Below, one piece after another: positions 42,983-52,124 of a stretch of DNA of 57,476 bases. Source of the stretch: an uncultured Pelagibacteraceae bacterium (GTDB lineage Bacteria > Pseudomonadota > Alphaproteobacteria > Pelagibacterales > Pelagibacteraceae); the NCBI GenBank assembly GCA_913050185.1, contig CAJXBA010000005.1, positions 1 to 57,476 of the forward strand. Direction: 5' to 3'. The notes beneath the pieces are model-generated. The model made no database searches, was not told where the DNA came from, and saw only the letters and a list, made by a program, of their open reading frames with translations. Position numbers and translations under genes: made by a program. Position 1 is the first letter of the stretch. Each line of letters begins with the position of its first letter.

Positions 42983-43984
42983 TTAAGATCTAATAGAACT
43001 TAGAATAGGTGCTTTGGGTGTTTTGTAGCCAATGTTTTTTTCGAATTCGCTTAACCGTCTAAAAATGGATCTAAGTTCGGTAATTCTGGTCCAATTTTGC
43101 ATGAAAAGAGAAAAACTGCCCTGTACTTCTCTAAATGCACTTGAAGTTTGTATTAGTATACCCAGCGTCATAGCGCCAGTAAATAAGCCAGGACCCATTA
43201 AGATGTATGGAACTATTATCATTGATTGGTTGTACATAATCAACCACAAATCAAAATAACCATAATGAAGAAACAAACGATGATAATTAAATTTAATTCC
43301 TACAAAAAGTTCAAAAATAGTTGGTGGTTTGGCATACTCTATCCTATCATCTTCACCATAAACAAGCTCCTTTCTAAAAGCTGCTTCAACTACTTGATTA
43401 TTGTATTCCAACCCAGGTAACTTGATACCCACGATCCAACTCATAAGAACTCCACCTAAGCTTGCTATTAATGAAACCCATACTAAAGATCCCGATATAT
43501 CTTTAAACCAAGGAATAATGACATTTGAAGACAATCCCCAAAGGATAGGAATAAAAGCAATCAACAACATAATAGCCCTTATTATTTGAAGACCAATACT
43601 TTCAACAATTCTTGCAAAATTCATACAATCTTCCTGAATACGTTGTGATGCACCTTCGACTTTTGAATCAACTTTTTTCCAATAAGGCATATAGGCAAAT
43701 GTCATAGCTTCTCTCCAACGAAAAGCGTACAAGCGAGTAAAATAATTTGTGATAGTATAAATAATAACGTAAGGAACAGCTAATTTTAAGAAAAGAAAAA
43801 TTCCATCATAAAATTCACTAACATCTCTTTCTGTTGCTTGTTGTAAAAGATCATAAAAACCTTTGTACCATTGATTTATTTTTACATCTATCCATGTTTG
43901 GGCTAACAAAGAACCAATTATAAAAAGGAATCCTCCCCATGACCATAAAAGCCATTTTTTATTTAAGAAAAAACTTTTAAGCAT
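42983..43984 (-). CDS. SbmA/BacA-like peptide transporter
   Basis: Resembles the proton-driven SbmA/BacA proteins that import antimicrobial peptides and affect very-long-chain fatty acids. QTWIDVKINQWYKGFYDLLQQA, RWREAMTFAYMPYW, EGASQRIQEDCMNFARI and the C-terminal QNWTRITELRSIFRRLSEFE are characteristic. About six to seven membrane helices in 333 residues. It has no ATPase domain. It lies between the AEC carrier and the complex I subunit with no gaps. Confidence 0.9.
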   Translation of the reverse strand: MLKSFFLNKKWLLWSWGGFLFIIGSLLAQTWIDVKINQWYKGFYDLLQQATERDVSEFYDGIFLFLKLAVPYVIIYTITNYFTRLYAFRWREAMTFAYMPYWKKVDSKVEGASQRIQEDCMNFARIVESIGLQIIRAIMLLIAFIPILWGLSSNVIIPWFKDISGSLVWVSLIASLGGVLMSWIVGIKLPGLEYNNQVVEAAFRKELVYGEDDRIEYAKPPTIFELFVGIKFNYHRLFLHYGYFDLWLIMYNQSMIIVPYILMGPGLFTGAMTLGILIQTSSAFREVQGSFSLFMQNWTRITELRSIFRRLSEFEKNIGYKTPKAPILSSIRS

Positions 43985-44272
43985 TTAGTTTCGTTTTAAA
44001 AAATTATCGGCATATGATTTTTTAATGATTTTACGTCTTTGGGGTTCAGTTACAGAATATTCTATATTATTTTTTCTTGCAAAAGTAATAGCTTTTTCTT
44101 TTGTAGGAAATTCTAACTTAACCTCTGTCATCATGTCTTTTGAAGTTAACCAGCCCATTAAAGGATTTGTTCCGCTATTTAAAGTTTCAAATTTTAATAG
44201 CCATTTTTTTGTTTTTCTTTTGCCTGATTGCATGGCTGTTTTTGCAGGTTTATATATTCTAGCTTTTTTCAT
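43985..44272 (-). CDS. NDUFS4-like complex I accessory subunit
   Basis: A 95-residue protein of the ETC complex I subunit family: ARIYKPAKTAMQSGKRKTKKWLLKFE at the start, PLMGWLTSKDMM and the late KSYADNFLKRN. It is the alphaproteobacterial counterpart of mitochondrial NDUFS4, which stabilises the NADH-binding arm of complex I. It begins only 9 nt after the tRNA-Pro CCA end on the same strand, so it may be read on a tRNA-mRNA transcript. Confidence 0.92.
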   Translation of the reverse strand: MKKARIYKPAKTAMQSGKRKTKKWLLKFETLNSGTNPLMGWLTSKDMMTEVKLEFPTKEKAITFARKNNIEYSVTEPQRRKIIKKSYADNFLKRN

Positions 44273-44281
44273 TTTTATTAA

Positions 44282-44358
<77 letters not shown>

Positions 44359-44549
44359 ATGTCTTATTTCCTAAGCTATATAACAAAAAATTATTAAAGA
44401 TAATACGAAAATTTGGGACGATAGGGATATAAGTGGAACAGTTAGCGGTCCTAATGCGGTCCTAGCTTGATACTGAGAGGAATATAAAATAATCTATTAT
44501 TGTTATATGAGTAAGGGATTTTAAGATTTCAATTAGTCTGGCCTAGATA

Positions 44550-44577
44550 GTCCCAAACCAGATGCGCTACGCCCCGA
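44550..44577 (-). pseudogene. Rearranged tRNA-Pro fragment
   Basis: These 28 nt reproduce the 5' half of the neighbouring tRNA-Pro (matching 44319-44339 and 44345-44359), from the anticodon loop to the 5' acceptor strand, minus 13 nt. The deleted part lies between two copies of TGCGCTAC in the intact gene, so the fragment shows a repeat-mediated deletion. It cannot fold as a tRNA. Confidence 0.85.
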
Positions 44578-44657
44578 GCTACTATTTACTAGGTTTATAA
44601 AGGATACTTTAGCACTTGGGAAGAGACATTATAACTTGTTCTCTGTGATTAAATAAA

Positions 44658-44666
44658 TGGTATGAT
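44658..44666 (+). promoter_or_regulatory. Candidate extended -10 for nhaA
   Basis: TG-G-TATGAT ends 17 nt before the nhaA ATG, with a poor TTGTTC at 44636-44641 as possible -35 (19 nt spacer). The transcript would have a leader of about 10 nt. Confidence 0.4.
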
Positions 44667-44683
44667 ATTTAGTATTTAGATTT

Positions 44684-45859
44684 ATGGTAACTTATATTAC
44701 TGGTGCATTTAGATGGTTTTTTAAATTAGAGGCTGCAAGTGGCTTGGTATTACTCATTGCTGCCGTGATAGCTTTAATAATAAGCAATTCAAATCTAAGT
44801 GGTTATTATTTTAGTATTTTAAATGCGCATATATTAATTGGCACAATCAATTTCGGTTTAAATTTAAGCGTTCTTCATTGGATTAATGACGCTTTAATGG
44901 CGGTCTTTTTCTTTGTGGTTACTCTGGAAATAAAAAGAGAATTCATTCAAGGTGAGCTTTCCAAACCGAAACAAGCTCTCTTACCGATAATAGGAGCTGT
45001 TGGTGGCATGGCGTTACCCGCTTTAATTTACGTAATTATAAATTTTGAAACTGGATATACGTTAAGAGGTTGGGCAATACCATCAGCAACAGACATAGCT
45101 TTTTCTATTGGTGTTTTGTCATTGTTAGGTTCTAGAATTCCAATTTCCCTAAAAGTTTTTTTAACAGCTCTTGCTATCATTGATGATCTGGGTGCTATAA
45201 TCATAATTGCTTTTTTTTATTCCACCGAACTTCAATATACTTATTTACTACTGATGTTAGGTTCTTTTATTGCTTTACTTATTATTAACAAACTTGGTAT
45301 TAAAAAACTTGCACCATATTTGTTAGTCGGACTTTTTTTATGGCACTTCACACATGGATCTGGCATTCATTCAACTATTTCAGGGGTTTTATTAGCTACA
45401 GTAATCCCACATAGAAAACATGAGAAAGATTATTCATTATTGTTAAAATTAGAACATGTGTTATCTCCCTATGTGGCTTACGGAATAATGCCATTGTTTG
45501 CTTTTGCAAATGCTGGGGTTGTTTTAAATAATATTACCTTTAATTCTTTGTTGTCCCCTGTCCCATTTGGAATATTATGTGGTCTGTTTTTTGGTAAGCA
45601 AATAGGAGTATTTTTATTCTCATTTTTATCAGTAAAATTAAAAATAGCTGAAATGCCATCGAATTCTAATTGGATAAAATTTTATGGAGTTGGCATTTTA
45701 ACAGGCATAGGATTTACTATGAGTTTATTTGTGGGAAATTTAGCTTTTGCAAATATTTCTGGTGATTTAGATGGTGTGAAAATTGGAGTTTTAACGGGAT
45801 CATTTCTGTCCGCTTTTGTGGGTTATTTTATGTTATTGATTGTTACTAAAAAAAAGTAG
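44684..45859 (+). CDS. nhaA: Na+/H+ antiporter NhaA
   Basis: Exports sodium in exchange for protons across the inner membrane. The family motifs are present: FFVVTLEIKREFIQGELS, WAIPSATDIAFSIGVLSLLG and the ion-binding Asp pair in LAIIDDLGAIIIIAFFY, then GSGIHSTISGVLLA and GFTMSLFVGNLAF. Twelve helices in 391 residues, normal. A marine lifestyle fits. It is followed 7 nt later by the glutathione peroxidase gene. Confidence 0.96.
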   Translation: MVTYITGAFRWFFKLEAASGLVLLIAAVIALIISNSNLSGYYFSILNAHILIGTINFGLNLSVLHWINDALMAVFFFVVTLEIKREFIQGELSKPKQALLPIIGAVGGMALPALIYVIINFETGYTLRGWAIPSATDIAFSIGVLSLLGSRIPISLKVFLTALAIIDDLGAIIIIAFFYSTELQYTYLLLMLGSFIALLIINKLGIKKLAPYLLVGLFLWHFTHGSGIHSTISGVLLATVIPHRKHEKDYSLLLKLEHVLSPYVAYGIMPLFAFANAGVVLNNITFNSLLSPVPFGILCGLFFGKQIGVFLFSFLSVKLKIAEMPSNSNWIKFYGVGILTGIGFTMSLFVGNLAFANISGDLDGVKIGVLTGSFLSAFVGYFMLLIVTKKK

Positions 45860-45866
45860 CTGTTTA

Positions 45867-46421
45867 ATGCTAAAAAAAATTAAAATATTTTCAATAATTA
45901 TCATGATGAGTTTTTTAAATAATGCAAATGCTAAATATGAAAAATTAGCATATGATTTCACTTTTAAAGATCTTGATGGAAGTTCATTAAGTTTAGCAGA
46001 ATTTAAAGATAAGGTTATCGTAGTTGTAAATGTTGCCAGTCAATGCGGATTCACAAGCCAATACGAGGACATGCAAACGATATATGAAAAATATCAATCC
46101 AAGGGAATTATAATGCTAGGAATCCCATCTAATGATTTTGGACAACAGGAGCCTGGAAGCAATGAAGAAATCAAAAATTTCTGTGAGGCTAAATTCGGCA
46201 TCACTTTTCCAATGACAGAGAAAGTTTCAGTAAAGGGCAATCAAGCTCATCCATTTTATAAATGGGCAAAGAATAACTACGGCTCCTCAGCTATTCCTAA
46301 ATGGAATTTTCATAAAATTATTATTGATAGGTCCGGCAAAGTTGCCGATACATTCTCATCTATAACGAATCCATCTTCTAAAAAATTCAGAAAAGTTATT
46401 GAAAAACTTATAATTAATTAA
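45867..46421 (+). CDS. Secreted glutathione peroxidase-family protein
   Basis: Thiol peroxidase that reduces peroxides. The redox Cys is in VVVNVASQCGFTSQYEDM, the Gln partner region is FGQQEPGSNEEI and the Trp/Asn site is KWNFHKIIIDRSG. I start at the ATG at 45867, which gives a signal peptide ending in NANA before KYEKLAYDF, so it is periplasmic. The upstream frame starts inside nhaA with a non-conserved stretch. 184 residues. It ends 18 nt from the convergent epimerase. Confidence 0.92.
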   Translation: MLKKIKIFSIIIMMSFLNNANAKYEKLAYDFTFKDLDGSSLSLAEFKDKVIVVVNVASQCGFTSQYEDMQTIYEKYQSKGIIMLGIPSNDFGQQEPGSNEEIKNFCEAKFGITFPMTEKVSVKGNQAHPFYKWAKNNYGSSAIPKWNFHKIIIDRSGKVADTFSSITNPSSKKFRKVIEKLIIN

Positions 46422-46439
46422 ATAAATGCTTTTAACAAT

Positions 46440-47444
46440 TTATAGTTTTTTTTCCACCCAAACCTTAGGCGTCAAATCATTTACAATTTCTAAATCCACA
46501 TGATAGTTAAATTTTTTAGGACCTTTTTCTTTAATATATCCAAAAGTTTTTCTTATTCCTTCATAAAGATCTGTTGTAGTTTTATAATTTAGTAATTTTC
46601 TTGCTTTATTTGACGAACATATTGCATGTTTGACTTCTTTAGGTCTGTCTGGGTAATATTCTGGTTTTAAATTTGAACCTGTTATATTTGAACAAATTTC
46701 AGCTATTTTATTTATAGTAACGAATTCTTCATCTGGACCTATGTTAATAATTTCTCCGACAACTTTTTTGTTATCAATCAAGGCTAATAAACAATAAATA
46801 CAGTCATCTATATAAGAAAAGCATCTCTTTTGGTTGCCATCACCATATATTATAGGTCTTTTGTTTTGTAACAATCGATTGATCATTATTGAAACAACGT
46901 TTCTATAGGGGTCATCGTATTTTTGTTTAGGTCCAATAATATTATGTGGCACAGCAATTACCCAATCAATATTATTTAAATTACACAAATTTTTTAATAC
47001 TTCCTCTCCCGCAACTTTTGATATTCCATAAGGATCTACAGGTTTTGGATGCATTTCTTCAGTAAAAGGTGTTGTTTGGTTGCCGTATCTAGCCATGGAA
47101 GAACAATAAATTATTCGTCTAACTTTGTTATTAATGGCTGCTGCAAGAACAGAGACAGTTGCTAAATAATTGTTTTTAGTATTTTCAACGGGTGAAAAAA
47201 CTGACAAACCTTCGTGTGCAGTAGCAGCGCAGTGATAAACTACGTCGATATTTTTCATAATTTTATTCAATTTTTGGAAATCGCAACAATCTAATTTATG
47301 AAATTCTATATTTTTTGGAAGATTATCAAGATTTCCACCTATTAAATTATCGATTCCAATAACTTTATATTTTAAATTTTGTAACTTTTCACATAGATGT
47401 GACCCTAAAAAACCAGCCGCTCCAGTAACTAAAATCTTTTTCAT
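46440..47444 (-). CDS. NAD-dependent sugar epimerase/dehydratase
   Basis: Extended SDR: dinucleotide loop GAAGFLGSHLCEKL, the Ser of IIYCSSMARYG and the YGISK catalytic Tyr-Lys pair, with NIIGPKQKYDDPYRNVVSIM and GDGNQKRCFSYIDDC typical of UDP-glucose/UDP-glucuronate epimerases and decarboxylases. 334 residues. The precise substrate is not clear. It is the last gene of a cell-wall/replication operon and overlaps the metallo-hydrolase gene by 4 nt, an odd place for a sugar enzyme. Confidence 0.88.
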   Translation of the reverse strand: MKKILVTGAAGFLGSHLCEKLQNLKYKVIGIDNLIGGNLDNLPKNIEFHKLDCCDFQKLNKIMKNIDVVYHCAATAHEGLSVFSPVENTKNNYLATVSVLAAAINNKVRRIIYCSSMARYGNQTTPFTEEMHPKPVDPYGISKVAGEEVLKNLCNLNNIDWVIAVPHNIIGPKQKYDDPYRNVVSIMINRLLQNKRPIIYGDGNQKRCFSYIDDCIYCLLALIDNKKVVGEIINIGPDEEFVTINKIAEICSNITGSNLKPEYYPDRPKEVKHAICSSNKARKLLNYKTTTDLYEGIRKTFGYIKEKGPKKFNYHVDLEIVNDLTPKVWVEKKL

Positions 47445-48211
47445 AAATTTACTTTTAATCCATCATAGGCTGGTATCACATTTTTTGGAAGTAGCTTTAA
47501 CAATAAATTGTAATCTAATGTTGAATGAAGATTGGTAAGTATAGTTTTTTTTGGTTTTAGGTGTCTATGAATATAAAGGGCATCATCTAAATTAAAATGA
47601 ACTGGGTTTCTTATTATTCTTAAACAGTCTAAAACTAAATATCTAAGATTTTTCAATAGTTTTATATTGACAATTGATAAATCGTTACAATCGCTTATGT
47701 AAGCCAATTTCTCAAAAACATATATTGTTGTTTTTGTATATCCATGTTTTGCTTGAAAAGTTCTAAAAGAGATTTTTTCAGTATTTTTACCTAATGAAAA
47801 TTTTTTTTTAATTATATTAGATTGGATAATGGCAGGATAACCGGAGGCAGACTTAAAGCAATAATCAAACCTTTTTTTTAAGTGGTTTATTGTTTTCAGA
47901 TTTCCATAAATGTTAATTTTTTTATTATTTTTCCAAAAAAATGGCCTTATTTCGAATAAACCGTTTGTTTGATCTGCGTGTTCATGAGTAAAAATTATTG
48001 ATGATAATTTTTTAATATTATTATTATTAAATTGATTTTTTATATCAGGAGATGTGTCTATTAAAACAAAATTTGATCCTTTTGAAATTAATGCAGAACA
48101 TCTGCTCCTTATGTTTTTTTTGTTATTCTTTTTGCATTTTCCCCAATATCCATCAATTCTTGGTACACCCACAGAATTGCCACAACCCAAAATAATTAAC
48201 TGAGCTTTCAT
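47441..48211 (-). CDS. Metallo-beta-lactamase-fold hydrolase (PhnP-like)
   Basis: Begins LIILGCGNSVGVPRIDGYWGKC and continues to SRCSALIS, the N-terminal pattern of the PhnP/RNase-Z-like group in alphaproteobacteria. The metal motif is FTHEHADQTNG, i.e. HxHxD followed by Gln rather than His; later ligands include the His in QAKHGY and ISDCND. 256 residues. Probably a phosphodiesterase. It lies beside tatD, its usual neighbour, with 4-nt overlaps on both sides. Confidence 0.85.
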   Translation of the reverse strand: MKAQLIILGCGNSVGVPRIDGYWGKCKKNNKKNIRSRCSALISKGSNFVLIDTSPDIKNQFNNNNIKKLSSIIFTHEHADQTNGLFEIRPFFWKNNKKINIYGNLKTINHLKKRFDYCFKSASGYPAIIQSNIIKKKFSLGKNTEKISFRTFQAKHGYTKTTIYVFEKLAYISDCNDLSIVNIKLLKNLRYLVLDCLRIIRNPVHFNLDDALYIHRHLKPKKTILTNLHSTLDYNLLLKLLPKNVIPAYDGLKVNL

Positions 48212-48981
48212 ATGAAATTAAAGAGTTTTTTAAAATTTGTAGTAGTATTAAACATAATGCTTTCTTTTGTAACTTGTTTAATCTGAGACAACTTTTCAAT
48301 GGTATGTAATATGAAAGAAGGTTCGTTAGTCTTGCCTCTGTAGGGATTTGGGGCTAAATAAGGTGAATCAGTCTCTATTAATAAATTTTCAATTGGAATA
48401 GAAGAAATTGTTTCAGATAATTCTGTTGAGTTTTTAAAAGTAATAATCCCACTTACTGAAATGTAACAATTTATATCTAATAGCTTTTTAGCAAAATCTT
48501 TAGATCCCGTAAAACAGTGCATTAGAATCTTCAAATTAGAATTCTTTTCTTCACTTTTTAATATCTCATAAGTATCAGTCTCAGCATTGCGAGAATGAAC
48601 AATTATAGGTACGTTTAATTCAGAAGCGGCTTTAATGTGTTCAATAAAACTTTTTTTTTGAACTTCTTTATCACTATGGTTATAAAAAAAATCAAGGCCA
48701 GTTTCACCAACACCAATGATTTTTTTATATTTTTTTTTTACTTTAGAGATAAAGCTTGAATCTATATTTTTATATTTTTGAGTTTCGTGTGGATGAATAC
48801 CGTAAGTACCATAGATGTTTTTGTACTTTTTTAGTATTAATAAAATCCGTTTAAAACTTTCAGGAGTTGTACAAATTGTGAGTAAATAGTTAACCTGGCT
48901 AAGCACTGCTCGTTTAACAACTTCGTTCAATTGATCATAAAGTTCGGCATAATCTAAATGACAGTGAGAATCAACGATCAT
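48208..48981 (-). CDS. tatD: TatD-family metal-dependent DNase
   Basis: Amidohydrolase-fold 3'-5' exonuclease. The metal ligands are in MIVDSHCHLDYAE, IGVGETGLDFFY, IVHSRNAETDT and LMHCFTG, with the late IETDSPYLAPNPYRGKTNEP signature. 257 residues, full length. It follows metG with a 1-nt overlap, the widespread metG-tatD pair. Confidence 0.95.
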   Translation of the reverse strand: MIVDSHCHLDYAELYDQLNEVVKRAVLSQVNYLLTICTTPESFKRILLILKKYKNIYGTYGIHPHETQKYKNIDSSFISKVKKKYKKIIGVGETGLDFFYNHSDKEVQKKSFIEHIKAASELNVPIIVHSRNAETDTYEILKSEEKNSNLKILMHCFTGSKDFAKKLLDINCYISVSGIITFKNSTELSETISSIPIENLLIETDSPYLAPNPYRGKTNEPSFILHTIEKLSQIKQVTKESIMFNTTTNFKKLFNFI

Positions 48982-50516
48982 TAATTAATTTTATTAAATA
49001 ATATATTTAATTCATTAATTTGAACTTCGTTGGGAATCAAAATATTTCCATCTAGAAAATCATGGTTTCTGTTTTTATTGGTTATATTTAAAGCGTCCAA
49101 AACTTTTGTTGATGCATTAGGTATCATTGGATTTAATAAAATAGAAATTTTTGCAATTTGTTCTAATGAAATATGTAAAATATTGTTCATCTTTTCAACA
49201 TTATTATTTTTTAACTTCCAAGGTTCTTCATCATTAATATATTTGTTTGTCAGAAAACTTATATCTATAACTGATTTTATGTAATTGTTAAGATTCAGAT
49301 TGAGCATATCCTTTCTTAAATTTTTAGTTATAATATTTGTTTGATCCGTTAATTTTTTATCAGATTCAGATATATTTTTGGTTTTAAAAACTTTGTTATT
49401 GCAATTATTTTTTATAAAAGAAAAAACTCTCTGACATAAATTTCCATAATTATTTGCGAGATCACTATTAACACATCTTTTAAGGCTATCTGAGGAAATG
49501 TTTCCATCACTACCATGGGAAACTTCCTTCATTAAATAATATCTAAGTTCGTCAATACCATATGTATCAATTATTTCTAGTGGATTTAATATATTGCCTT
49601 TTGATTTAGACATTTTTTCATCACCTGAAAGAATCCATCCGTGACCAAAAATTCTATTAGGGGGTTTCAAGCCTGCTGCAAGTAAAAAAGCTGGCCAATA
49701 AATCGCATGAAATCTTAATATATCTTTGCCAATAATGTGTAATGATACCGGCCAAAAATTTTTATAAAATTCATCTTCAATATTAGGATAGTTTAGAGCG
49801 CTTATGTAATTTGTTAGTGCATCCAACCAGACATAAATAACATGTTTATCATTATTTGGTACTTTAATACCCCATGTAAAAGATGTTCTGCTAACAGATA
49901 AATCTTTAAGACCTGATTTTACAAAGTTAATGACTTCGTTTCTCCTAGAAATAGGAAGAATAAAGTTTCCATTCTTTTCATAAAATTCTAGTAATTTGTT
50001 TTGCCATAATGACAATTTGAAAAAAAAAGATTCTTCCTCAACCCATTCTACCGAGGAACCAGAAAAAGTAGAAAATTTTTTCCCATTTTTTTCTATTACT
50101 TCGTCTGAATTATAATAAGCTTCATCGGACACTGAATACCAACCTTTATATTTTGACAAATAAATATCTCCAGATTTAAACAATTTATTCCATAAATCAT
50201 TTACAGCTTTATAATGCCTTTTTTCTGTAGTCCTAATAAAATCATCATTAGACAAATTTAATTTTTTCGCTAAATCTTTAAAAACCTTAGACATCTTGTC
50301 ACAATAAATTACTGGTTCTAAACCTTTTTTTTCGGCAGTTTTTTGAATTTTAAGTCCATGCTCATCGGTTCCAGTTAAAAAGTAAACTTTATTATTATCG
50401 TTACGATTAAATCTAGCAAAAACGTCTGCCAATATACTGGAATAAGCGTGTCCCATGTGAGGTTGTCCGGATGGATAATAAACGGGAGTTGTTATATAAA
50501 AATTATTTTTTTTCAT
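48981..50516 (-). CDS. metG: Methionyl-tRNA synthetase
   Basis: Charges tRNA-Met. The HIGH-type motif is in PVYYPSGQPHMGHAYSS, and the KMSKS loop is DEKMSKSKGNIL. The central region reads GWYSVSDEAYY with no zinc cysteines, so it is the zinc-free type 2 form. I start at the ATG at 50516 (MKKNNFYITTPVYYP). The frame extends 14 codons upstream inside holB, but that part is not conserved. 511 residues; it overlaps holB by 14 nt. Confidence 0.95.
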   Translation of the reverse strand: MKKNNFYITTPVYYPSGQPHMGHAYSSILADVFARFNRNDNNKVYFLTGTDEHGLKIQKTAEKKGLEPVIYCDKMSKVFKDLAKKLNLSNDDFIRTTEKRHYKAVNDLWNKLFKSGDIYLSKYKGWYSVSDEAYYNSDEVIEKNGKKFSTFSGSSVEWVEEESFFFKLSLWQNKLLEFYEKNGNFILPISRRNEVINFVKSGLKDLSVSRTSFTWGIKVPNNDKHVIYVWLDALTNYISALNYPNIEDEFYKNFWPVSLHIIGKDILRFHAIYWPAFLLAAGLKPPNRIFGHGWILSGDEKMSKSKGNILNPLEIIDTYGIDELRYYLMKEVSHGSDGNISSDSLKRCVNSDLANNYGNLCQRVFSFIKNNCNNKVFKTKNISESDKKLTDQTNIITKNLRKDMLNLNLNNYIKSVIDISFLTNKYINDEEPWKLKNNNVEKMNNILHISLEQIAKISILLNPMIPNASTKVLDALNITNKNRNHDFLDGNILIPNEVQINELNILFNKIN

Positions 50517-51480
50517 TATGTAAAATATTTTTAACCCAGATAAAAACATTCTTTTCATCTAAATTAAATTTTTTTATATTATTAATTTGTCGTAATATTT
50601 GTGATTGATTTGTAATGTAATAAATATAATTTTTATTATCCTTCAAACATAGTTCGTTATAAAACTTTTGAATAAAAAGTGTAATAAAAGTAAGAGTTTC
50701 TAGATTTTTATTAGTCTTATATTCCTCCATAAAGTGAATAATACAATTAAGCAAATTCTCTTTGATATTAATATTTGCTTTATCTAATGATAAAAAATAT
50801 TTTAGCAAATTGCCAGGTGAGTCAAAATAAAAATCTTCCATAATCGAATTTGTTTGAAATTCATTTCTATATAGATTGATAATTTTTGTTAGGATATTTT
50901 TTTTCTGCATTATGTTAAAAGAAAACTTAAATTCTCTACAACGAGATTTTATTGTATCTAAAATTTTTGAAGCACTGTTATGAATAATAAAAAAAAAAGT
51001 ATTATCTTGTGGTTCTTCAATAGATTTTAATAATGCATTTGAAGAATTTAAATTTAGGTATTCAGCGTTATCTATCATTACGATTTTCAAATTTTTCTTA
51101 TATGAAGTTTTGTTAAGAAAATTTATCAATTTTCTTATTTGTTCAATTTTTATATCTTTTTCTTGAAAATTACTCTCTATTAAAAAAAAATTAGGATGAG
51201 TATTTGCGTTTAAGAGTTTATAACTAATATTGTTTTCGTTAATGGAAAAAGTTTTAACAGAATATTCTCCTTCTTCTTTTTGTGATAAAAGATAATTGGC
51301 GAAGTGATAAGCAAATGTTGCTTTTCCTAGGCCTTTAAGTCCACTTAATAATATACTATTAGAAAGTTTGTTTTTTTCATAATTCTTAATGAAAGAATTA
51401 AAATAATTCTCATAACCATAAAGATATAGCTGTTTTCTTGGTAACTGAATTTCTGTATCTTCATTATAATTTATTTTCAT
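50503..51480 (-). CDS. holB: DNA polymerase III delta' subunit
   Basis: Part of the clamp loader. The AAA+ fold has an altered Walker A loop GLKGLGKATFAYHFANYLL and the later SNALLKSIEEPQDNTFFFI with SASKILDTIKSRCREF, matching HolB. 325 residues. The zinc module is not obvious. It overlaps tmk by 4 nt, giving the conserved tmk-holB pair. Confidence 0.9.
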   Translation of the reverse strand: MKINYNEDTEIQLPRKQLYLYGYENYFNSFIKNYEKNKLSNSILLSGLKGLGKATFAYHFANYLLSQKEEGEYSVKTFSINENNISYKLLNANTHPNFFLIESNFQEKDIKIEQIRKLINFLNKTSYKKNLKIVMIDNAEYLNLNSSNALLKSIEEPQDNTFFFIIHNSASKILDTIKSRCREFKFSFNIMQKKNILTKIINLYRNEFQTNSIMEDFYFDSPGNLLKYFLSLDKANINIKENLLNCIIHFMEEYKTNKNLETLTFITLFIQKFYNELCLKDNKNYIYYITNQSQILRQINNIKKFNLDEKNVFIWVKNILHNEKK

Positions 51481-52124
51481 TTGCTATAGGTCTTGATAAA
51501 TTTTTTATATATTATTTCTTCAGTTCTGGGTGTATCAAATGAATTATCAACAACCATATATTTTCTTTTGTTAGTTTGTGCAATTTTTAAAAATGCTTTT
51601 TGAATCTTATAATAAAATTTTTTTGTAAATCTATCATATCTATTTTTCTTTTTTCTTTTCTTTAACCTTTGCATAGCTTTTGATAATTTGGATTTTAGTA
51701 CAAATGTCAGATCAGGTTTTATCCGGCCCAAAATATATCTGTGTATATTGCTTACTAAATTTCTACTTATACCCTTGCCATAAACTTGATAAGCCAAGGT
51801 AGAATCGATAAAACGATCACATATAATAATTTTTTTTTTAAGTATTGATGGATAAATTTTTTTTTTAATATGTTCATTTCTTGCCGCCATGTAAAGCAAC
51901 GTATCAGTATATTTGTCGAATTTTTCTTTAGATCCTGGATAATAATAATCGTCAAGAATTAGTTGTCTTATTTTTTCTGCAGCAACTGTGCCACCGGGTT
52001 CTCTTGTATAAATTACTGGAAGTTTCATACTTTTAACTTTTTTGAACAATTTTTTACTTTGATACGACTTACCAGAACCTTCGATTCCCTCGAATGTTAT
52101 AAAAAACGATTTTTTTTTATACAT
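51477..52124 (-). CDS. tmk: Thymidylate kinase
   Basis: Phosphorylates dTMP to dTDP. The P-loop FEGIEGSGKSYQSKKL, the DRx-type motif YTREPGGTVAAEKIRQLIL, and DRFIDSTLAYQVYGKG are clear. 215 residues. The lid region is rich in Lys/Arg (QRLKKRKKKNRYDRF). It overlaps dacA by 8 nt. Confidence 0.95.
   Translation of the reverse strand: MYKKKSFFITFEGIEGSGKSYQSKKLFKKVKSMKLPVIYTREPGGTVAAEKIRQLILDDYYYPGSKEKFDKYTDTLLYMAARNEHIKKKIYPSILKKKIIICDRFIDSTLAYQVYGKGISRNLVSNIHRYILGRIKPDLTFVLKSKLSKAMQRLKKRKKKNRYDRFTKKFYYKIQKAFLKIAQTNKRKYMVVDNSFDTPRTEEIIYKKFIKTYSK

Larger units (their letters stand above)
44360..44683. other. 324-nt spacer with tRNA-Pro scar
   Basis: Between tRNA-Pro and nhaA no gene is seen. 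It holds a short near-tandem GCGGTCCTA pair (around 44435-44455), the tRNA-Pro fragment and the nhaA promoter. The composition changes and the tRNA fragment suggest that an inserted element was once here. Confidence 0.5.
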